NCBI GenBank assembly: GCA_030035585.1
Contig: CM057464.1
Location: 75,996,919-76,060,918 of the forward strand
Reading direction: 5' to 3'
DNA: 64,000 nt
Source: Dugong dugon
Lineage: Eukaryota; Chordata; Mammalia; Sirenia; Dugongidae
A model generated the notes under the pieces. The model was not told where the DNA came from, made no database searches, and saw only the letters and a list, made by a program, of their open reading frames with translations. Position numbers and translations under genes: made by a program. Shown piece after piece: positions 58,598 to 64,000 of this stretch. Position 1 is the stretch's first letter, and the number at the start of each line of letters is the position of its first letter.

Positions 58598-58800
58598 ACT
58601 CTAAACCAGTTGCCATCAAGTCAATTCTGACTCATGATGACTCCATGTAGTTTAGAGTAGAACTGCACTCTGTAGGTTGTCAGTAGCTGTGATCTTTCAG
58701 AAGTAGAGCTACAGGCTTTTCTTCTGAGGTGCTTCTGGGTGGCTTTGAACTGCCAACCTTTCAGTTAGTAGGTGAACACTTAACCGTTTGTGCCACCCAG
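58598..58800 (-). mobile_element. AfroSINE copy, - strand, diverged
   Basis: Antisense copy with a CCAGTTGCCATCAAGTCAAT tail and a head ending near GTGCCACCCAG. It carries several small changes and a variant central block (TCTTCTGAGGTGCTTCTGGG). Confidence 0.85.
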
Positions 58801-58956
58801 TGAACACCTGTTGGCTATTTTGGGATTTCCCTTTTAGCAGGTCTGTCAGATAGTTTTTTTCAGATTTCCAATGGTTTGACATCTTTTATCATTTTATGCT
58901 AAAAAAAACCTCAGACTTGGTTTATATTATTGCATCATTTTAAAGATGAAGAAGAA

Positions 58957-59477
58957 TGTTATGGATTGAATTGTGTCCCCTCAAAAATGTGTGTCAACTT
59001 GGCTGGGCCTTGAGTCTCAGTATTGTTTGGTTGTCCACCGTTTTGTGATCTAATGTGATTATCCTATTTGTTGTAAATCCTAACCTCTGTGATGTTAATG
59101 GGGCAGGATTAGAGGCAGTTATGTTAATAAGGCAGGACATAATCTACAGGATTAGGTTGTATCTTGAGTCAATCTCTTTTGAAATAAAAGAGAGAAGCAA
59201 GCAGAGTGGAGAGGAACTTCATTACCAACAAGCAAAAAGAGTCAGGATCAGATGCATCCTTTGGACCTGGGGTCCCTACTCTAAGAAGCTCCTAGACCAG
59301 AAGAAGATAGATGAAAGAACCTTTACCCAGAGCTGACAGAGACAGAAAGCCTTCCGCTGGAGCTGGCACCCTGAATTCAGACTTCTAGTCCACTAGACTA
59401 TAAGAGAATAAATCTCTGTTTGTTAAAGCCATCTTTTGTGGTGTTTCTGTTAATAGCAGCACTAGGTGACTAAGACA
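58957..59477 (+). mobile_element. ERVL-MaLR-like solo LTR, + strand (subtype 1)
   Basis: Starts TGTTATGGATTGAATTGTGT and ends GACTAAGACA. Subtype-1 centre with TTGTTTGGTTGTCCACCG, a GAAATAAAAGAG TATA-like site and AATAAA near the 3' end. I do not see a matching target-site duplication. Confidence 0.85.
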
Positions 59478-59714
59478 GACACTAAAATTTTTTTCTTCAT
59501 GTTCATATTGTCAGTCATTGGTGGAATTGATGGTCTGATTTGGGTATTCTGATTCGTAGTTAAATCTTCTTTCTACCTTACTACCAGCCTAGAGTCTCAC
59601 ATGTCTGATCATCCTAGGATATCTAGAAATGAGACATTAAGTATATCTTAGCAGTAATTTCTAGAATTATTGACAGTATGATACTTTTGGTTCAGGCAAC
59701 CCTGCCTCCATTTC

Positions 59715-60060
59715 CTTCATTCAGTGAGCAAATATTGAGCCCCTGATATGTGCCAGACAGTACTTGTTTTTAGAGATACAGGGATGAGCAAAGTAGATAC
59801 ATTATCTGCCCTCATGAAGTGTACGATTTAGGGGAGATGATACATATTAAACAAGTACTAGCCATAACGTATGATGAGGGTTATGGGAAGGGAGTATGGG
59901 AAATATACAGCAGGGTCCTTTAACCCAGTGCTGCGTTTAGGGAAGACTTAACTGATGTTAAAGCTAAACCTGAAAGATGGACAGGAATACATGATTAAGG
60001 GACTAGAGAAGGTGGGAGATAAGGGGAAGAATGTTCTAGCCAGAGGCAACAGTAAGTGAA
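59715..60060 (+). repeat. Old interspersed repeat, class unresolved
   Basis: CATTCAGTGAGCAAATATTG, GATATGTGCCAGACAGTACT, GAATGTTCTAGCCAGAGGCA and AACAGTAAGTGAACAG. The clearest of the four copies. Confidence 0.55.
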
Positions 60061-60169
60061 CAGTTTCCAAAATGGGAAGGATTGTTTGGACCACAGAATA
60101 TACTGGAGAAAAAAGACGTGAGATGGGAGTAGGGAGAAGGTTGTTAGTTGCCTTAGTGGAGTTGAATCA

Positions 60170-60330
60170 GCTGAGGGAAACCCTATGGATCACAGTGGTG
60201 CAATCCACAAACGATTGTGGGGATAGCACAGGACTGGGCAGCATTTTGTTCCACTTTGCTAGAGTTGCCATGAGTAAGGGGCTGACTCACCAGCAGCTAA
60301 CAACAACAACAACAATGGTATCCAATGCCA
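60170..60330 (+). mobile_element. SINE/RTE 3' fragment, + strand, CAA tail
   Basis: Contains CACAGGACTGGGCAGCATTT, TTGCCATGAGTAAGGGGCTG and CAGCAGCTAACAACAACAAC. Closest by eye to the body and tail of the tRNA-Gly-headed SINE at 55957-56310. Confidence 0.75.
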
Positions 60331-60618
60331 GCAACAGAATGTAGGTTTTCCTAACCTATGTTTTTGAAAAACCACCAGTCCAGTGAAATTATATATATAG
60401 CAATAGACTGTTGTAGTGTTTCATTTCTGATTTTGTTATTGCAGAATCTTGCAAAATTGTCAGTTTTAAATAGTCTAATGTTTTAATGCCTACATTTTAA
60501 ATTAGAAGCCCATCTTACAGTTTTAAGACTTTAGTAGTACCACGGGAAGCACTTAAGCTCTTGGTTAAAAACAAACAAACAAACATGTCTTTGTGACACT
60601 TATTTTGTTCATGTACAG

Positions 60619-60777
60619 GATTATATTTGTTGAGTTGCAAAACAGCCATGCAAACAATGTCGATGAGCTTACTAAATCGAGGTGTGAATGCAGTAATGAT
60701 CTAGAAAATAGAGAACTGAGCCTGGAAGAAGATATAGAAGACAGATTATTTGCTCATAAATTTGAAACAGAAGAAGA
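60619..60777 (+). other. Candidate unassigned exon or coding fossil, 159 bases
   Basis: An open frame covers this segment with a strikingly protein-like, acidic translation: FVELQNSHANNVDEL, then CECSNDLENRELSLEEDIED, then a tail RLFAHKFETEEE and a stop just past the possible donor. A TGTACAG acceptor lies immediately before it and GTAAGC follows, so it looks like a symmetric phase-2 exon of 53 codons. The preceding intron-like sequence has a modest pyrimidine tract. It does not fit PRIM2, whose neighbouring exon ends in phase 0 and whose next residues are different. I do not recognise the protein. It may be an exon of a transcript overlapping the PRIM2 intron, a fragment of a processed pseudogene or old transposon, or chance. 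Its composition is unlike the LINE and SINE frames around it. Confidence 0.25.
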
Positions 60778-61249
60778 GTAAGCAAAATTGGTAACCAGAA
60801 TGTTATCTTCTAAAACTGTTTCATCAAAAATTCCATAGTTATTGCATTGATTATTAAAGGCTAAAATAATTGAAAGAAGACAAAATGATATTCAGTCTGT
60901 TGAGGAAAAAACAAAAAAACTCAAACAGCTGTGGATTTTGGTAGGGCAGCTGTAATCCCCAAGAAATAAATCAACAATTTGCATTTATAACCTTTTCTTC
61001 CAAGTAGTTTAAAGCTCTGTAAGTACATTTTCATTAATCCTTTGAACTACTTTTGCATTTTGTTTAAAATATTAAGGAGGAAATCATCTCTACTTCTTGA
61101 AAAGTGCCTAAAAAAAATTACCTACTGAAAGTCGTAGAAATTACTTCTTTACCTTGATAGCTCCAATGTTTTGTATGTTTTTCCTCTTATTTCTTAACAC
61201 TTTGGTTAAGGAACTATCCTTCAACAAATGTTTATCAATTTCATACTGT

Positions 61250-61265
61250 GGGTTAGTCCTGAAGT

Positions 61266-61303
<38 letters not shown>

Positions 61304-61311
61304 CCTGAGGT

Positions 61312-61357
<46 letters not shown>

Positions 61358-61403
61358 CCTGAGGTAGTACACACACACACACACACACACACAGTCCTGA
61401 GGT

Positions 61404-61448
<45 letters not shown>

Positions 61449-61455
61449 AAAGAGA
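61250..61455. repeat. Compound (AC)n microsatellite with repeated spacer
   Basis: Four (AC)n tracts, each preceded by GTCCTGARGTAGT (at about 61257, 61302, 61356 and 61393). The spacer plus AC tract forms a higher-order unit of about 40-55 bases, then AGAGAAAGAGAG closes the array. Open frames here (Cys-Val repeats) are artefacts. Confidence 0.95.
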
Positions 61456-61589
61456 GAATAAATTTGAAACTATATTTTCCTGCTCAGTTTCATGTGGTGC
61501 CTCTGAATTTTAGGTCAAGAGCCTCTGAATTTTACCGATTTTAGCCGAAGAATCAGCCTCCCTGGTGATGGAGAGAGATTTCTAATTTT

Positions 61590-61797
61590 TTATTTAGCAC
61601 TTACTGTACACCAGATACTATTAAATTTGTTGTATGCATTGCTGATTTAATCCTTTCAGCAATGTTTTGAGGTAGTTGTTATTAGTATGATTTTTGCAGA
61701 TAAAGAAACAGACTTTGAAAGGTTAAGTAACTTTACCCAAGGTCATAATGCTAGTGAGTTGCTGAGCCAGTTCCTGGCCAGTACACCTGAATCTGTA
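61590..61797 (-). mobile_element. MIR SINE, - strand
   Basis: TTAGCACTTACTGTACACCA, ATAAAGAAACAGACTTTGAA and CTTTACCCAAGGTCATAATG in antisense MIR order. Confidence 0.82.
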
Positions 61798-61959
61798 AGT
61801 TTCTTTGGTTATGATTTTTAATGATATCTTCTTCTTTGTGGCAAGTAGGTGCAAATCTAATTTCACTTTCTTTTTGGATTGGTGATGTGAGCATAACTGT
61901 GTCAGTCAACACCTTACTCTAGAAGTGATGGTGGAATTGGGAATTTTACCAGTTAGAAA

Positions 61960-62460
61960 TAGCTTAAATGAGTAGTTTAAGAGTGGCTTTAACAAATAGG
62001 GGTATTTTTCTCACCCAGCTAGAGATAAGTGTTTGCTCACTTTACAGTAGTTGCTCAGCAATGTTTGGGACATGTCTCTTATACTTTCCCTCATGATAAT
62101 TGCCTCTTACTTCTTGCAGGATAGATGGCTGCTTAGCTTCAGTTACCATCTTCATGTTAGCCACCTCTGGCCTTCATGAGGGGAGCAAATGCTTTCTCAG
62201 AATTGCTGCTTCCTCCCTCCCCTCCCTAGAAAAATTCTGTTTATGTCTCTTCAGCCAGAACTGTGTCTCATGGCTTCCTGTGTCTGGCAGAGCAAATAGT
62301 TTATCAGTTACTTTGGTAAGGCAAGTAAGGGAGAAGGTGGTTGAGAGTCAGTCAACCTGCAGTGTTCGCCACAGGATTGATCAGCTTTGCTGGATTTAGG
62401 CATGATGGAGTGCACTTAAATGCATATGGGATAGAAGAGGATTTTCTTAATGTGCATCTG
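61960..62460. repeat. Possible old LTR or DNA repeat, class unresolved
   Basis: GGCTTTAACAAATAGGGGTA, GGATAGATGGCTGCTTAGCT and CAGAACTGTGTCTCATGGCT have the feel of an old interspersed repeat in antisense, but I cannot name it. Confidence 0.35.
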
Positions 62461-62531
62461 GTGGACATTATCTGTATTCCACAATGGATGGGTAGATTAT
62501 TTTTGTGTTAGGAGATGGTAGTATTGCTGAT

Positions 62532-62752
62532 AGGTATCCCTGGGTAGTGCAGACAGTTAACACGCTTGATTACTAGCTACAAGGTGGGAGGTTTGAGTCC
62601 GCTCAGAGGCCCCTTGGAAGAAGGACCTGGCGATCTGCTTCTGAAAAATCAGCCATTGAAAATCCTATGGAGGACAGTTCTACTCTGACACGTGGGGTTG
62701 CTACGAGTTGGAATTGACTTGAAAGCAGCTGGTGTGGTTTTTTGGTTACCTT
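62532..62752 (+). mobile_element. AfroSINE copy, + strand, diverged
   Basis: Head-like CCCTGGGTAGTGCAGACAGT and GGAGGTTTGAGTCCGC, body GACCTGGCGATCTGCTTCTG and tail GAATTGACTTGAAAGCAGCT followed by GGTGTGGTTTTTTGGTT. Confidence 0.86.
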
Positions 62753-64000
62753 CATTCTCAGCTAAGTGGGCTGGTGATCCTTTGCAAGTTGTGAAGAAAA
62801 GAGAGGGCAAAGGAACTTGGAATTTATTTTTGAAAGAAATTTGATTGAGAGAAAGAAACTTCAATAAGAATGTGGTGAATCCATATGAGCCTTGTGTGTA
62901 TCAGGGCCTCAGTAATAAAAGACTGCCCTTTAAAAAATTTTTAGCAGATGTTTTTGAAATTATCAGATTGGCCTTACCCTTATCACTTGAATGATTAAAT
63001 CCAGATTGATTGCCATTTTCAGTGATGAAATGAGGTACTCTTGGGAATGGATTATCTTTGATCCTTCCTGCTAACATGTCTCAAGGTACCAGGTACGGCT
63101 GTGGAAGGTAGGAAGGGAAGGTAGAAAAATGCCTTCTCTATTATAAATTGGAGCCCTCTGAGTTTTCTCAGCCCCACCAGTCTATAGAAAAAGTTTGCAG
63201 ACAGTGGAGGGTGTTATAATAAATGCAAATTTATTGTTGTCTGTGCTCTGTAAAGCTTGCTTAGGTGCCTTGCAAGTGGTAAGGCAGTCTTTGTGAGCGT
63301 AACAGAACTTACTTTTGGTTACCTGTTTGACATATCCTCACTTTTAAAAAGCAAATTTCTTTCTTCATTTGATTCCTTCATGTTGGGTTTCTCCATTGAC
63401 TGTGGCCTGCTAATTCATTGCTGTTTTAGAATAGGGACCTTATCTGAATAAGCAGTACTTATATCATCTTTTCTTTATAAAGTCTTAGTGCTCTTTCTTA
63501 CAGTATGAGTCTGACATTTTCTTTGGAAATGTGCTTCACTCTTTCAGTCCCTCTTAACTCTTCAACCAAATTTCTTGTTGTGTGTTTCTTCCCTTTTTCT
63601 TTATCTTCTTTTCTGCTTTCTCTTAGTGATAAAGCAAGATAAGGGTGAAGAGGTTGGAAGGTGAGGTGGGACGAATTTATTAATAAATAACAGTTTTGAG
63701 ATAAATAGAATGAAGTGTTTATGTTAATACAGCTTAATGAAAATAATGTGAGAAATAAAGAAAAACTGCGGTATAGTTGGTTTCTTATTTTAAAGAATTG
63801 CTGTTGGACTTTGTATCCTACTATATTTTATTTTAGGACTCTGTATTATTGCATTAGTTTACATGTCCCATATCACACCTATCCATAATAGCCTTTATGG
63901 CCTTAGTGATTTCCTAGTATAGTGTTTGGCCTGTAGGAGTTGCTTGGAAAATGTATGTTGATCTGAACATTCACCTACAGTTTTCCTCAATTATTTTTTG
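62753..64000. other. Unassigned intronic sequence at the window end
   Basis: AT-rich. No PRIM2 exon or named repeat seen. Confidence 0.5.

Larger units (their letters stand above)
48771..64000 (+). other. PRIM2: Inferred PRIM2 intron downstream of the second visible exon
   Basis: It begins GTAAGT directly after the exon. No later PRIM2 exon was recognised before the window ends. It contains L1, L2, MIR, AfroSINE and MaLR-like elements and the candidate exon at 60619-60777. It could end in the window if a short exon was overlooked. Confidence 0.6.

Noticed and set aside
61141-61444. Cys-Val repeat open frames
   Set aside because: They are translations of the CA microsatellite.
1-64000. A new multi-gene biological system
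   Set aside because: The window is a repeat-filled stretch of one host gene. I found no gene cluster, array or operon-like arrangement to support such a claim.

Overview
The window reads as intronic mammalian nuclear DNA from an afrotherian, most likely a paenungulate such as an elephant. The main evidence is the repeat content. It has about seventeen tRNA-headed SINEs of the AfroSINE type, RTE-clade LINE copies with CAA-rich tails, and a set of ERVL-MaLR-like LTRs. These lie over older MIR, L2 and L1 remnants. It contains no bacterial-type genes, operons, rRNA genes, functional tRNA genes or CRISPR arrays.

The only host gene I can support is PRIM2, the large subunit (p58) of DNA primase, on the + strand. 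Two adjacent coding exons are visible at 46402-46497 and 48633-48770. Both have clean AG/GT splice boundaries, both are phase 0, and their translations join as in the N-terminal domain of p58. I did not find the preceding or following PRIM2 exons, so 1-46401 and 48771-64000 are best read as flanking introns. A separate 159-base open segment at 60619-60777 has splice-like ends and an acidic, protein-like translation that I do not recognise. It is a candidate exon only.

Layout: 0.4-4.1 kb holds L1, MIR and AfroSINE pieces and one copy of a repeat I cannot name. 4.46-8.1 kb is a nest of RTE LINEs, where a + strand copy with an inverted 5' portion interrupts an older - strand copy. 9.5-10.8 kb has a solo LTR, the second copy of the unnamed repeat and an AfroSINE inside a MIR. 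12.7-12.9 kb is an AT-rich, homeodomain-site-rich block. 13.5-23 kb carries four more LTRs of the same family, an L1 and two AfroSINEs. 24-32 kb has old LINE-like sequence, microsatellite, L2 and MLT1-like LTRs. 33.8-45.9 kb is dense in L1 fragments with AfroSINEs, including an L1 inserted into an AfroSINE. 46.4-48.8 kb holds the PRIM2 exons, with a degenerate ~57-base minisatellite just inside the intron. 49.4-64 kb has L1, L2, MIR, a short MaLR-like element with internal sequence, a SINE with a tRNA-Gly head, another LTR, the candidate exon and a compound CA microsatellite.

The nested insertions give a local chronology. MIR and L2 are oldest, then AfroSINEs inserted into MIRs, then an LTR and an L1 inserted into AfroSINEs. 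I found no convincing new biological system. The best leads are the unassigned exon candidate, the tRNA-Gly/RTE SINE, the LTR subtypes with different centres, the unnamed inverted repeat pair and the intronic minisatellite. Family names and comparison with human PRIM2 are from memory, without database search.
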